64,000 nucleotides of DNA from an uncultured Amphritea sp. (GTDB taxonomy: Bacteria > Pseudomonadota > Gammaproteobacteria > Pseudomonadales > Balneatricaceae): positions 62,001 through 126,000 of the forward strand of contig NZ_CAKZLP010000024.1 in NCBI RefSeq assembly GCF_937127095.1, read 5' to 3'. Under the pieces are notes generated by a model that worked only from the letters and a program-made list of their open reading frames with translations, was not told the DNA's origin and did no database searches. Each line of letters starts with the position of its first letter. Position 1 is the first letter of the stretch. A program made the position numbers and the translations under genes. Below are positions 1 to 8,973 of the stretch, one piece after another.

Positions 1-282
1 CATATCAGCAGGACCGGCCACTTTAGTGGCAAGTATCAGCTGATCACGGTTACCCCGGGCTTTCAACCAGCTACCGATATACTGTTCCGTACGCCCCTGA
101 GTTTCAGCCATAGGAGGAACCGGATACATCTCCGCGGTATCAATAAAATTGATCCCCTGTGCTACGGCATAATCAAGTTGCTGATGCGCTTCGGCTTCGG
201 TGTTCTGCTGCCCAAACGTCATCGTCCCCAAACAGATACGACTGACATTCAGATCGCTGCTACCCAGTAACTTATACTCCAT
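1..282 (-). CDS. tas: Tas-type NADP(H)-dependent aldo/keto reductase (partial)
   Basis: Only the first 94 residues are in the window; the gene runs off the left edge. The protein begins MEYKLLGSSDLNVSRICLGT and continues with MTFGQQN and INFIDTAEMYPVPP, which match the start of E. coli Tas closely. The Asp and Tyr of DTAEMY are the expected aldo/keto reductase active-site Asp and Tyr. Members are soluble (beta/alpha)8-barrel oxidoreductases whose physiological substrate is poorly known. The start ATG is at 280-282, and rlmI lies 26 bp upstream on the same strand. Family assignment is confident; the gene symbol rests on resemblance. Confidence 0.88.
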   Translation of the reverse strand, partial: MEYKLLGSSDLNVSRICLGTMTFGQQNTEAEAHQQLDYAVAQGINFIDTAEMYPVPPMAETQGRTEQYIGSWLKARGNRDQLILATKVAGPADM

Positions 283-308
283 GCCCTTTCCCCCTATTCT
301 CTGCCAGC

Positions 309-1499
309 TCAGGTGACCGGCAACAGTCGTACAAAATATGATTTAAGATAATCTGTTTCAGGAATCGCCGGATGCACCGGATGGTCGCCGCCCTGATGTC
401 CCTGATCAAAAATCTGCGCCTGACGGTCCAGCGTCCGGCTTTCAGAGCGGATGATATCCACCAGCCGCTCACGTTCCAGATGCATCGAACAGGATGCCGA
501 CACCAGAATACCGTTCTTGGCAACCAGTCGCATCGCCAGCTGATTAATCCGCTTATAGGCCTGCTCACCATTGCGAATATCTTTGCGCTTCTGAATAAAG
601 GCTGGCGGATCAACGATCACCACATCAAACTTCTCTTCCTCCTCCAGCAGCATCTTACAGCCATCAAAGGCATCGCCCTGAATGGTGGTAAAACGCTCCT
701 CACCGCCATTCAGAACCGCATTTTCCTGGGCGATATCCAAGGCAAACTCAGAGGCGTCCAGACAGGTGACATGCTCCGCACCTGCAGCCAAAGCCTGCAC
801 GCCCCAGCCACCGATATAGCTGAACAGATCCAGCACTCGTTTGCCTTCTACATGCTGCTGCATCCGCGCCCGATTCAGACGGTGATCATAGAACCAGCCG
901 GTCTTCTGCCCTTTGTGCACCGGCGCCAGGAAAGACACGCCGTTCTCTTCAAAGGGCACCAGTTCCGGCACCTCACCAAAGGCAACTTCGGTATAACTTT
1001 CTAGCCCCTCGGTCTGACGCATCTTGCCATCATTACGGAACAGAATACCCTGCGGCTTGAACACTTTTTCCACTGCCGCAACGATATCCTCTTTGAACAG
1101 TTCCATCCCTGCGGTTGAAATCTGTACCACAAAGATATCGAAGAAGCGGTCGATCACCAGACCCGGCAGACCATCACTATCGCCAAACACCAGACGGTAG
1201 CACTGCTTGTCAAAGCAGGCCTCGCGCAGAGACAGCGCAATATTCAGGCGGTGCACAATCAGCGAACGATCCAGAGGAATCTTCACACTGCGGCTCACCA
1301 GACGACCACAGATCAGCGAATTGGGGTTCACATAGGCTAACCCCAGCGGCTTTCCTGAAGAGCTCTCCACCACCACCTGCTCGCCCGGTGTAAACTGTTT
1401 CAACGGTGATAGTTTAGTATTCACTTCATTGCTGTAGATCCAGACATGACCACCGCGAAGACGCTTATCAGCGCCGGGATTCAAACGTAGTTGTTGCAA
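309..1499 (-). CDS. rlmI: 23S rRNA m5C methyltransferase, RlmI family
   Basis: Class I SAM-dependent methyltransferase of the RlmI/RlmK group; E. coli RlmI makes m5C1962 in 23S rRNA. At 396 residues it equals the E. coli protein in length. Residues 1-75 form a PUA-type RNA-binding domain (RLNPGADKRLRGGHVWIYSN). The SAM-binding motif I is VLDLFSYIGGWG at about 222-233, motif IV is DPPAF at 297-301, and the candidate catalytic Cys is in SASCSMH near 337. It is followed 26 bp later by the Tas-type reductase. It occupies the position after gcvH where gcvP would often be found. Confidence 0.93.
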   Translation of the reverse strand: MQQLRLNPGADKRLRGGHVWIYSNEVNTKLSPLKQFTPGEQVVVESSSGKPLGLAYVNPNSLICGRLVSRSVKIPLDRSLIVHRLNIALSLREACFDKQCYRLVFGDSDGLPGLVIDRFFDIFVVQISTAGMELFKEDIVAAVEKVFKPQGILFRNDGKMRQTEGLESYTEVAFGEVPELVPFEENGVSFLAPVHKGQKTGWFYDHRLNRARMQQHVEGKRVLDLFSYIGGWGVQALAAGAEHVTCLDASEFALDIAQENAVLNGGEERFTTIQGDAFDGCKMLLEEEEKFDVVIVDPPAFIQKRKDIRNGEQAYKRINQLAMRLVAKNGILVSASCSMHLERERLVDIIRSESRTLDRQAQIFDQGHQGGDHPVHPAIPETDYLKSYFVRLLPVT

Positions 1500-1567
1500 G
1501 GTGAGTTACCTTCAGAATAACAGTTAGTCGGGAGGCATTCGTCAGTCATATCCTGCCAGCCCAGAAA

Positions 1568-1597
1568 ACAGAAAGCCCCGCAGTGGCAGGGCTTAAA
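1568..1597 (-). terminator. Rho-independent terminator after gcvH
   Basis: Inverted repeat with AGCCC and GGGCT arms around a short GC-rich core, with T-rich flanks, 20-50 bp past the gcvH stop. It separates gcvTH from rlmI. One mismatch lies in the stem. Confidence 0.7.
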
Positions 1598-1617
1598 TTT
1601 TATAATCAGAGACCAAA

Positions 1618-2010
1618 TCAGCTTTCAGCTTCGCACAGTTCCGCGTAGCCATCCGCATCCAGCAGGTCGTCGACTTCGCTGGTATCAGATAGACGAATCT
1701 GCACAAACCAGCCATCGCCGTACGGGTCGCTGTTAACCAGTTCAGGCGCATCTTCCAGCTCTTCATTGATGGCAATCACTTCACCACTCAACGGCGCGTA
1801 TACATCGGATGCCGCCTTCACAGACTCAACCACACCCAGATCATCACCGGTAGTAAATTCTGAGCCCACGTCAGGAAGCTCAACAAACACTACATCACCC
1901 AGCAGATCCTGGGCATGATCAGTAATACCTATAGTAACCACACCGTCACCTTCGTCACGGATCCATTCATGGCTGGCAACATACTTCAGATCACTTGGGA
2001 TATCGCTCAT
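1618..2010 (-). CDS. gcvH: Glycine cleavage system H protein
   Basis: Lipoyl carrier that shuttles the aminomethyl group between the P, T and L proteins of the glycine cleavage system. At 130 residues it is full length. The lipoylated lysine is Lys65 in [20 protein letters not shown], the family's diagnostic hairpin. N-terminal [18 protein letters not shown] is typical of GcvH. It follows gcvT by 23 bp and must be co-transcribed with it. The next gene downstream is rlmI, not gcvP, so the decarboxylase must be elsewhere. Confidence 0.97.
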   Translation of the reverse strand: MSDIPSDLKYVASHEWIRDEGDGVVTIGITDHAQDLLGDVVFVELPDVGSEFTTGDDLGVVESVKAASDVYAPLSGEVIAINEELEDAPELVNSDPYGDGWFVQIRLSDTSEVDDLLDADGYAELCEAES

Positions 2011-2033
2011 TTTCTCTTTCCTACAGTGAGAGT

Positions 2034-3140
2034 TTATGAAAACACTTTCTCGCCATTGCGCACAAATGACGGTTTAACCACTTTTACTTCTACCAGTTTG
2101 CCACGCATATCGACATGACATGTATCAGCAATCTCAGCTGATACCCGGGCCATTGCGATCGAACACCCCAGTGTAGGCGAAAAAGAACCGCTGGTAATTT
2201 CACCCGCTTCCTCACCGTTGATCATGACCTTCTGATGACTGCGAAGAACACCTCGGCTCTCAAGCACCAGGCCAACCAGTTTCTGTTTTACACCAGCACT
2301 GCGCTGAGTTTCAAGCGCTTTACGACCTACAAACTCCCGCTCAGCCGGTTCCCAGGCAACGGTCCAACCCATATTTGCCGACAACGGAGAGACCTTCTCG
2401 TCCATGTCAGAGCCATACAGATTCATACCTGCTTCCAGGCGCAGCGTATCACGCGCGCCCAGACCACAAGGTGCAACACCCGCGTCAGCTAACGCTTGCC
2501 AGAAGTCTGCAACATACTCCTCTGGCACCATGACCTCAAGTCCATCTTCACCAGTATAGCCAGTTCTGGCAAAAAACCAGCCCTCGGACTCAAGCCCCTG
2601 AAACACCTTCAGAGTCTCAATCAGCTTAACCCGGGATTCACTCACGACAGAGAGAACTTTAGCAATAGCATTGGGTCCCTGAATCGCCACCATAGACAAT
2701 TCAGGACGCTCAGTCAGAGCAACATTATCAAATCGTGCAGTATGATCGGCCATCCAGCGCAGATCTTTTTCACGGGTGCCGCAGTTAACCACCACCCGGA
2801 ACCATTCGCCGGTTACATCAGGATCGGTCATCAGATAGACAATCAGGTCATCCACTACGCCGCCGGTTTCATTCAGCATACCGCTGTAGAGCGCTTTACC
2901 CTGCTCCTGTAAGCGAATCACATCATTCGCCAGCAGATAACGCAGATACTCTTTGGCATCGGCACCGGTTACATCAACCACGGTCATATGCGAAACATCG
3001 AACATACCGGCATCGTTGCGGACTTTATGATGCTCTTCAACCTGAGAACCATAATTAATAGGCATATCCCAGCCGCCAAAATCGACAAGCTTGGCATTCA
3101 TCTGCAAGTGCTTTTCGTAAAGTGCGGTTTTCTGTCCCAT
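2034..3140 (-). CDS. gcvT: Glycine cleavage system aminomethyltransferase (T protein)
   Basis: Tetrahydrofolate-dependent aminomethyltransferase that releases ammonia from the aminomethylated H protein and makes 5,10-methylene-THF. The 368 residues span the whole fold: N-terminal [17 protein letters not shown], the folate-site region [13 protein letters not shown], and the C-terminal barrel with [15 protein letters not shown]. It heads a two-gene gcvT-gcvH unit. The 226-bp gap upstream carries no recognisable glycine riboswitch. Control by the GcvR-like protein at 11.1 kb is possible, but only by analogy. Confidence 0.97.
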   Translation of the reverse strand: MGQKTALYEKHLQMNAKLVDFGGWDMPINYGSQVEEHHKVRNDAGMFDVSHMTVVDVTGADAKEYLRYLLANDVIRLQEQGKALYSGMLNETGGVVDDLIVYLMTDPDVTGEWFRVVVNCGTREKDLRWMADHTARFDNVALTERPELSMVAIQGPNAIAKVLSVVSESRVKLIETLKVFQGLESEGWFFARTGYTGEDGLEVMVPEEYVADFWQALADAGVAPCGLGARDTLRLEAGMNLYGSDMDEKVSPLSANMGWTVAWEPAEREFVGRKALETQRSAGVKQKLVGLVLESRGVLRSHQKVMINGEEAGEITSGSFSPTLGCSIAMARVSAEIADTCHVDMRGKLVEVKVVKPSFVRNGEKVFS

Positions 3141-3366
3141 ATTCTTAACTCTTTTATCCTGAGCGAATATTTCATCACTCTGTAACTGACACTATTAATT
3201 ATTATTCAGCGATAAAGCTAAGGGCAATATCTGAAAAGGGCAGACAATGTATATAGAATTATCTGCCAGTGCAAATTTTGCTCCCGGATTCGGGCTGATC
3301 TATTGGTCTATGCGTTTCTAATGGTTTGAATTTTCTGTAGGCATAAGAGTTTTATTCAGCCCGGGA
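3141..3366. other. Intergenic region upstream of gcvT
   Basis: A 226-bp AT-rich gap between ubiI and gcvT. I looked on the minus strand for the conserved glycine aptamer cores and did not see them. It presumably holds the gcvT promoter, but I cannot place one with confidence. Confidence 0.5.
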
Positions 3367-4626
3367 TTAATCTCTGACGGGTCGGCGAGCCAGGCGAGGC
3401 AGACTGCCACTTAACCCCATCGCCTGCTGGACAATATGATTTTTCACCGGCGACAGACTGTTCATCAGACTCATACCGGTATTACGTAATAGCCTCGGCA
3501 ACGGATTACGGGTGTTAAATAAACGCTTAAAGCCCTCCATGGTTGCGGCCATCTGCAGATTTTCACTCTGCCGGGAACGCTGAAAGCGACGCAGATGATA
3601 CTCCGAGTGCCAGTTCATGCCTTCAGCCAGACCATCGAGAATCGTTTCCGCCAGGGCAGCAGCATCCATCAGTCCCAGGTTTACCCCCTGGCCTGCCAGT
3701 GGATGGATCGTATGGGCCGCATCACCGATTGCGGCAAAGCCGGCTTTAACATACTGTTTTGCATGCCGCTGGCGCAGGGGAAAGACAAACCGCTGATCGG
3801 TATGGGTCACCGCGCCCAGACGCCCCTCAAAAGCGCGCTCCAACGCCTGACAAAACGTCTCATCATCCAGCTCCATCAGCGTTTTGGCGTGATCCGGTGA
3901 AGTTGACCAGACAATCGAGCTTAGATGGGCATCCGGCAGCGGTAAAAACGCCAGCGGACCATCCTCAGTAAAACGCTGCCAGCAGGTCGCCCGGTTCGGC
4001 TGCGCTGTAGTCACGGTAGTGACGATGGCATGATGGCCATAATCCCACTCCCACATACCGATACCGGCCATTTTGCGGGTATTCGATAAGGCACCATCCG
4101 CGGCGACCACGCAACGGGCCTTTAGCACTTCACCGTTATTCAGTGTCAGCATGCGATTACCATCGCTATCGGGCTCGGAAAGCTCCGTCAGCTGCACACC
4201 GACAGAGAGCTCACAGTTGTCCTGACTGAGAATCTGCTGCAGCAGCGCGGTCTGCGTCACCCGGTTTTCAACAATATGCCCCAGACAGGGTTCATGCAGT
4301 TCAGCACAGTCGAAGCGAATCTTGCCGGTGCCTTCACCATCCCAGACATCCATCGCCCGATAGGGCATCGCCCGCATCTCCGTTATCTGTGACCAGACGC
4401 CGGCCACCGTTAACACCTGCTGCGAAGCAACCGTGAGGGCACTGACCCGGGGATCATAGCCATTCTCTCGCTGGGACTGCTCCCATTCCCGAGCATTCGC
4501 CGGATCGATCTCCCGACTTTCAAGCACGCGGATTCGCAGACCACTCCCGGCCAGTAAAGCGGCCAGCGTCAGGCCTACCATACCGGCACCGACAATAACC
4601 AGATCTGTTTCGTTATGTTGTGTCAT
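3367..4626 (-). CDS. ubiI: UbiI/VisC-type FAD-dependent ubiquinone biosynthesis hydroxylase
   Basis: Flavoprotein monooxygenase of the UbiH/UbiI/UbiF (COQ6) family; the UbiI member performs the C5 hydroxylation of 2-octaprenylphenol. At 419 residues it is slightly longer than E. coli UbiI. The dinucleotide-binding GxGxxG is in LVIVGAGMVGLTLAALLAG (residues 10-28), and the second FAD motif is GDAAHTIHPLAGQGVNLGL. It lies 49 bp downstream of ubiH on the same strand, as in E. coli pepP-ubiH-ubiI. Within the family the exact ring position is assigned by synteny rather than by residues. Confidence 0.9.
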   Translation of the reverse strand: MTQHNETDLVIVGAGMVGLTLAALLAGSGLRIRVLESREIDPANAREWEQSQRENGYDPRVSALTVASQQVLTVAGVWSQITEMRAMPYRAMDVWDGEGTGKIRFDCAELHEPCLGHIVENRVTQTALLQQILSQDNCELSVGVQLTELSEPDSDGNRMLTLNNGEVLKARCVVAADGALSNTRKMAGIGMWEWDYGHHAIVTTVTTAQPNRATCWQRFTEDGPLAFLPLPDAHLSSIVWSTSPDHAKTLMELDDETFCQALERAFEGRLGAVTHTDQRFVFPLRQRHAKQYVKAGFAAIGDAAHTIHPLAGQGVNLGLMDAAALAETILDGLAEGMNWHSEYHLRRFQRSRQSENLQMAATMEGFKRLFNTRNPLPRLLRNTGMSLMNSLSPVKNHIVQQAMGLSGSLPRLARRPVRD

Positions 4627-4675
4627 TCGAGTCCTCTCAGACTACTGATGAAAAACGAGGTGATAGAACGCCCGC

Positions 4676-5983
4676 TCAGTGCAGATCCGGGGTTGGCTGA
4701 TCGAGCCCCATGGCACTGCGGGCAAAGACCGTTTTCGCCAGCGGACAGATATCCAGCAACTGCAAACCCGCGCTGCGCCCCAACGCCAGTAACGGATTAT
4801 TATTAGAAAACAGCTTCATGGTCTTATCGCTGAAGCCGATCGTTTTCCGCTGATCCTGACGTACCTGCTCGGCAAAACGGGTCAGATGGTTGATATCCCC
4901 CAGATTGACGCCCGCTTCCCGGGCACGAATCAGCTCAGCAGCCAGCGTCACCACCCCACGCAGCGCCAGATTGTATCCCTGCCCGGCGATAGGATGCAGC
5001 GCATGGGCCGCATTGCCGAGCATGATAAGACCCTGGCGCACCTGTTCATCGGCAACACTGAGTTTCAGCGGATAACTATAGCGTTCCCCAACCCGGACAA
5101 ATACCCCGGCGCGATAGCCGAAACGCTCATGCACCCGCTCGATAAACTCCCGGTCACTCAGTGCCAGCATCTCATCAATCTGATCATCGGGGATCGTCCA
5201 CACCAGCCCCATCCGATGACGTCCCTCCTGCAGGGGCGATGATGACTCAGCCGCCGACAGTTCGGCCGGGGCCAACGCATCAAGCGACAGGTCTTCCAGC
5301 GGTAAAAGCGCCATCGGTCCGGTATCGGTAAAACGCTCATAGGCGATATTGTGATGGGGCGACTCGGGGCTGATATTGGTTACCAGGGCGTGCTGATGAT
5401 AGCCCTTGTGCCGATAGCCAATCCCCAGTTGTTCACGCAGTTCGGAGCGGCCACCATCGGCCATCACCACCAGCTCTGCGGTCAGCCGGTGTTCCCGGCC
5501 CTCAGTCATCAGCGTCACCGCCATCTTGTCTGACAAGGTATTTACCGCAGTGACCTCAGCAGGACAGAGAAGATCAATATGCTGCGCATCAGGCTGAGCT
5601 AAGCGGTTCATCAACACCCGACCCAGCCAGTGATTCTCTACGACATAACCCAGCGCCGCGACATTCTCATCCCCGGCATTCAGTCGGGACACCCCAAACC
5701 GGCCCTTATCAGACACATGAATGTCGGTAATCGGACAGAGATGCTCACGCAGCTGCTCCCAGATACCGATCTGTTCATAGATCAGTCGGCTGCCATAGGC
5801 CAGCGCAGTCGCCCGGGCATCATAGCTGGGCTGATACGCAACACTACCGGCATCAGGCATAGGAAAGGCTTCAACCACGGCGATAGACAGTCCCAGCCGT
5901 TTACCGGCCGGGATCAGCGATGCGGCAAGACTGGCTCCCACCATACCGCCACCAATGATTAAAATATCGTAATGCTGCTTCAT
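4676..5983 (-). CDS. ubiH: 2-octaprenyl-6-methoxyphenol hydroxylase
   Basis: Second FAD-dependent hydroxylase of ubiquinone synthesis, acting at C1 of the ring. The 435 residues show GGGMVGASLAASL near the N terminus for FAD and GNAAHALHPIAGQGYNLAL, where Asn replaces the Asp seen in UbiI; this is normal for UbiH. It is about 40 residues longer than E. coli UbiH, partly from an acidic/serine-rich insert (LSAAESSSPLQEG). It lies between pepP (66 bp upstream) and ubiI, which supports the assignment. Confidence 0.93.
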   Translation of the reverse strand: MKQHYDILIIGGGMVGASLAASLIPAGKRLGLSIAVVEAFPMPDAGSVAYQPSYDARATALAYGSRLIYEQIGIWEQLREHLCPITDIHVSDKGRFGVSRLNAGDENVAALGYVVENHWLGRVLMNRLAQPDAQHIDLLCPAEVTAVNTLSDKMAVTLMTEGREHRLTAELVVMADGGRSELREQLGIGYRHKGYHQHALVTNISPESPHHNIAYERFTDTGPMALLPLEDLSLDALAPAELSAAESSSPLQEGRHRMGLVWTIPDDQIDEMLALSDREFIERVHERFGYRAGVFVRVGERYSYPLKLSVADEQVRQGLIMLGNAAHALHPIAGQGYNLALRGVVTLAAELIRAREAGVNLGDINHLTRFAEQVRQDQRKTIGFSDKTMKLFSNNNPLLALGRSAGLQLLDICPLAKTVFARSAMGLDQPTPDLH

Positions 5984-6049
5984 AATCGCCCGGGTTATTA
6001 AAACTGTGTATTGCCTTCAGAAGGCATGAATAAATACTTGAACTAACGT

Positions 6050-7363
6050 TTAGCAAGCCATTAACTGCTCGATCTCTGCCACACTTTTTGGCACACCGGC
6101 ACTGAGAATCTCATAACCGCTTTCAGTCACCAGCACATCATCCTCAATACGGATGCCGATGCCACGCCATTTCTCATCCACATGCTCATTCTGTGGTGAA
6201 ATATAGATACCCGGCTCTACGGTCATCACCATACCCGGCTCCAGTGGTCGCCAGTCGCCATTAATTTTATAGTCACCCACATCATGCACATCCATACCCA
6301 GCCAGTGGCCGATACGGTGCATATAAAACACTTTGTAAGCACCGCTCTCAATCAGCCCCTCAAGATCACCCTTGAGTAAGCCAAGATCGATCAGACCCTG
6401 GGTTAAAATCTTTACCGACAGGTCATGAATACTGATCCAGGGAGCGCCGGGGCGAATCGCTTCGATACAGGCCAGCTGTGACTTAAGCACCAACTCATAG
6501 ATCGCTTGCTGTTCCGGGCTGAATTTTCCTGAGACCGGAAAGGTGCGGGTAATATCACCGGCATAGTAATCCAGCTCACAACCGGCATCGATCAGCACCA
6601 GGTCACCGCTTTTCAGCGCATCCCGGTTCTCGGTATAGTGCAGTACGCAGGCATTATCACCGCCACCCACAATCGAGGAGTAAGCTGGCAGACGGCAGCC
6701 GTTCATAGCAAAGTGATGGCTGATCTCCGCCTCCAGCTGATACTCAATCAGCCCAGGTTTACAGGCCTGCATCGCCCGCACATGCGCTTCGGCAGAGATA
6801 CGTCCCGCAGCGCGCATCAGCTCAACCTCTTCTGCTGACTTAAACAGGCGCATCTCGTGCAACAGGTGATCCAGCATCACCATCTCACCGGGCGCAACCG
6901 CCCCCAGGCGGGCCTTCTTACGGATGCTGTTCAGCCAGTGACGCACCTGACCGTCGAGGGTTTCGTTAGTGCCCATAGAGTAATACAGACGCGTCTTGCC
7001 CTGTAACAGCTCAGCCATCTGCTCATCCAGCTCAGCAATAGGATACGCCTGATCTGCGCCGTACTGCTTGCACACCCCTTCAGGGCCTGCCCGATAACCG
7101 TTCCAGATCTCCATCTCCGGATCGCGGTCACGACAAAAGATCACGACCTGGCCTTCGCTACGACCGGGCATCAGCAACAGCAAGGCATCCGGCTCATTAA
7201 AACCGGTCAGATAATAAAAATCGCTGTCCTGCCGAAACGGGTATTCCACATCCCGGTTACGCGGCACTTCGCCGGCGGAGGGAATAATAGCAACACTCTC
7301 CGGACTCATTTTATCCATCAACTGCTGACGACGGGCGGCAAAACCTGACTGACTGATTTGCAT
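6050..7363 (-). CDS. pepP: Xaa-Pro aminopeptidase
   Basis: Cytoplasmic metallopeptidase that removes N-terminal residues preceding proline. At 437 residues it matches E. coli PepP. The N-terminal domain begins with FAARRQQLMDKM and contains the family's EVPRNRDVEYPFRQDSDFYY. The dinuclear metal ligands are visible: the two Asp in DAGCELDYYAGDITRTFP, the His in RIGHWLGMDVHD, and the Glu in EPGIYI and in GIRIEDDVLV. It is preceded by ygfB (18 bp) and followed by ubiH, the classic gammaproteobacterial order. Confidence 0.97.
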   Translation of the reverse strand: MQISQSGFAARRQQLMDKMSPESVAIIPSAGEVPRNRDVEYPFRQDSDFYYLTGFNEPDALLLLMPGRSEGQVVIFCRDRDPEMEIWNGYRAGPEGVCKQYGADQAYPIAELDEQMAELLQGKTRLYYSMGTNETLDGQVRHWLNSIRKKARLGAVAPGEMVMLDHLLHEMRLFKSAEEVELMRAAGRISAEAHVRAMQACKPGLIEYQLEAEISHHFAMNGCRLPAYSSIVGGGDNACVLHYTENRDALKSGDLVLIDAGCELDYYAGDITRTFPVSGKFSPEQQAIYELVLKSQLACIEAIRPGAPWISIHDLSVKILTQGLIDLGLLKGDLEGLIESGAYKVFYMHRIGHWLGMDVHDVGDYKINGDWRPLEPGMVMTVEPGIYISPQNEHVDEKWRGIGIRIEDDVLVTESGYEILSAGVPKSVAEIEQLMAC

Positions 7364-7381
7364 CGGTGAAATGACTCCCTG

Positions 7382-7978
7382 TTAATGCAGCGTTGCACCC
7401 GGTGCAACGTTGTCTTGTGGTGGTGGAGCATTAAACTCACCAAAAATCATCATAGATGAGATACGCACATACTCCTGTAGTTCCATCAGATCAGACTCAC
7501 TCTCTTCATCTGCCTCAGGCTCCAGCTCTATCTGGGCGATCTGCTCCATATCTGAAAGCGCTTCTTTCAGCTCATCCGATAGCGACTCATTGGTATGTCC
7601 GCCCTGCAAACCAAACCCGGTCAGATAACCCTGACACCAGCACCCCAGTGCTTCCGCCCGCTCCGGCATCGACATATCATCATCAGGCAACAGCAGCTGA
7701 AAACCAAAATCCCCCTGTTCCAGCTGCGCAATCACACCATCATAAAGATCGGTAAACGCCAGTTTCGACGATTCGTGACGAAATTCTGTAATATCGGTCA
7801 GCTCAGCCGCCAGCTTCAACCAGGCTTCATGACTAAACCGGGCACCGGCAGAAAGGTAACCACAGAGCAATCCATGCAGCTCTGCAGCACTACTGGTCAT
7901 GCTATCTTCAGCGACCAGCACATCACATATTTCATAGTATTCAGGGAGAAATTCTTCAGGGGACTGCGTTTCAGGCAT
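7382..7978 (-). CDS. ygfB: YgfB family (UPF0149) protein
   Basis: Member of UPF0149, an all-helical family of largely unknown role; in P. aeruginosa a YgfB homologue modulates the ampDh3 pathway. The 198-residue protein has the typical N-terminal segment SSAAELHGLLCGYLSAGARF and the central LGCWCQGYLTGFGLQGG. It is strongly acidic in the C-terminal third. It is the first gene of the ygfB-pepP-ubiH-ubiI run and is divergent from the TIGR02449/zapA pair across 137 bp. Confidence 0.93.
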   Translation of the reverse strand: MPETQSPEEFLPEYYEICDVLVAEDSMTSSAAELHGLLCGYLSAGARFSHEAWLKLAAELTDITEFRHESSKLAFTDLYDGVIAQLEQGDFGFQLLLPDDDMSMPERAEALGCWCQGYLTGFGLQGGHTNESLSDELKEALSDMEQIAQIELEPEADEESESDLMELQEYVRISSMMIFGEFNAPPPQDNVAPGATLH

Positions 7979-8115
7979 GGCGGTGCTACTCTGTATTGCT
8001 TAACATTTCAGGACTCATATCCTAGCACTTCAACTCCGAGGGCACCACGAAACAGCTCTCGATTACCAACCATTTTCCGCTTATTATACAGTCTCTGATA
8101 ATTGAGTCTTAAACT

Positions 8116-8325
8116 ATGTCTGCGCAAGCGTTCGATAAACTGGAACAACAGATTAATACGCTGATCCGGCACTGCCAGCAACTTGAGCAGTCAAACCGGG
8201 ATCTGCACCTGCAAATCTCTGCACTGAAAGAGGAGCGTCATCAGCGCCTTCAGATTGCCGGCCAGACCGAGCAGAAAATCGAAGCGATGATCAGCCGCCT
8301 TAAAACACTGGAGCAGCAGGCATGA
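8116..8325 (+). CDS. TIGR02449 family coiled-coil protein
   Basis: A 69-residue, highly charged, heptad-rich helical protein (FDKLEQQINTLIRHCQQLEQ; IEAMISRLKTLEQQA). It lies directly before zapA and overlaps it by 4 bp (ATGA), so translation is probably coupled. Such small coiled coils are routinely found next to zapA in Pseudomonas and relatives. The arrangement suggests a division-related partner, somewhat like ZapB, but the role is unproven. Confidence 0.85.
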   Translation: MSAQAFDKLEQQINTLIRHCQQLEQSNRDLHLQISALKEERHQRLQIAGQTEQKIEAMISRLKTLEQQA

Positions 8326-8621
8326 GCAGTTCTCCCCGAAACATCTCCGTCACCCTGCTGGGAAAAGAGTATGTGGTCGCATGTCCGGCAGAGGCGGAAG
8401 GCGAGCTACTAAAAGCGGCAGCCTACCTGGACAAAAAGATGCAGGAGATCCGCGCCGGAGGACGCATCTTCGGTACAGAAAAAGTTGCCGTGATGGCAGC
8501 CCTGAATATCACCTATGAACTGCAATCAAGCCAGACAGCCGAACGAGAAGCGGCCAATCTCCGTCTGGATCAACTGAGCCAACTGATTGAACAGACCCTG
8601 CCAGACAATGCTCGCACCTGA
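8322..8621 (+). CDS. zapA: Cell division protein ZapA
   Basis: FtsZ-binding protein that cross-links Z-ring protofilaments. At 99 residues it has the expected N-terminal globular part (VTLLGKEYVVACPAEAEGEL) followed by a long C-terminal coiled coil (AALNITYELQSSQTAEREAA). It begins within the stop of the upstream TIGR02449 gene. The next gene downstream is 6S RNA, as in E. coli zapA-ssrS-ygfA. Confidence 0.95.
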   Translation: MSSSPRNISVTLLGKEYVVACPAEAEGELLKAAAYLDKKMQEIRAGGRIFGTEKVAVMAALNITYELQSSQTAEREAANLRLDQLSQLIEQTLPDNART

Positions 8622-8694
8622 AAAACGCTTTCTTGCGGGTGAATATTTTTCATCTTAAATAAATACACTTATTTTTCATGCGCTTATAAATCTG

Positions 8695-8712
8695 GCTATT
8701 TTTGCAAATAGC
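8695..8712 (+). terminator. Perfect dyad after zapA
   Basis: GCTATTT-TTGC-AAATAGC, a 7-bp perfect stem with a 4-nt loop, lies 73 bp past zapA and just before the 6S promoter. It lacks a strong T run after it, so it may be a weak terminator or a 3'-end stabilising hairpin. Confidence 0.4.
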
Positions 8713-8734
8713 ACAGTTAAGTTTTAATTCAAGG

Positions 8735-8762
8735 CTGACTTTCCGTTTCGGAAAGGTATAAT
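8735..8762 (+). promoter_or_regulatory. Sigma70-type promoter of 6S RNA
   Basis: A perfect TATAAT at 8757-8762 with a CTGACT -35-like element at 8735-8740 (16-bp spacing). It puts the start near 8768-8770, exactly where the 6S 5' strand begins. Confidence 0.75.
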
Positions 8763-8767
8763 GAGAT

Positions 8768-8948
8768 CAGCTCCCTGAGGTTATTGGTAGTCTGATTTAG
8801 TCCCTTGAGCCGATAATCACACTTTTGGAAGCTTCCTGGTTAACTGATGTGCATGTCCGCCAGACGGAAAGCCTAATTTTTACCGGAAGCTGCCACCTTG
8901 AACCTTCGGGTTCAGGGCCGATCTCAGCGCCGCAACCTTGGGGAGTCT
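8768..8948 (+). ncRNA. ssrS: 6S RNA
   Basis: Regulatory RNA that mimics an open promoter and sequesters sigma70 RNA polymerase in stationary phase. The 5' CTCCCTGAGG pairs with the 3' CCTTGGGGAG to close the long hairpin. Signature blocks shared with E. coli 6S are present: CCCTTGAGCCGATA, GCATGTCCG followed by GGAAAGCCT, and CACCTTGAACC-TTCGGGTTCA. The position between zapA and the 5-formyl-THF cyclo-ligase gene is the conserved one. The 3' end is set by the closing stem and a T-rich stretch that follows. Ends are accurate to a few bases only. Confidence 0.93.
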
Positions 8949-8973
8949 TTTCTTTTTCTTCTGCACCTACACC

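Noticed and set aside
3141..3366. Glycine riboswitch upstream of gcvT
   Set aside because: The conserved aptamer cores could not be found on the minus strand of the spacer.
8938..8973. Upstream TTG start for the folate cycloligase
   Set aside because: It would lie inside the 6S RNA closing stem and add an unusual Phe-rich tail; ATG 8974 begins a normal-length protein.
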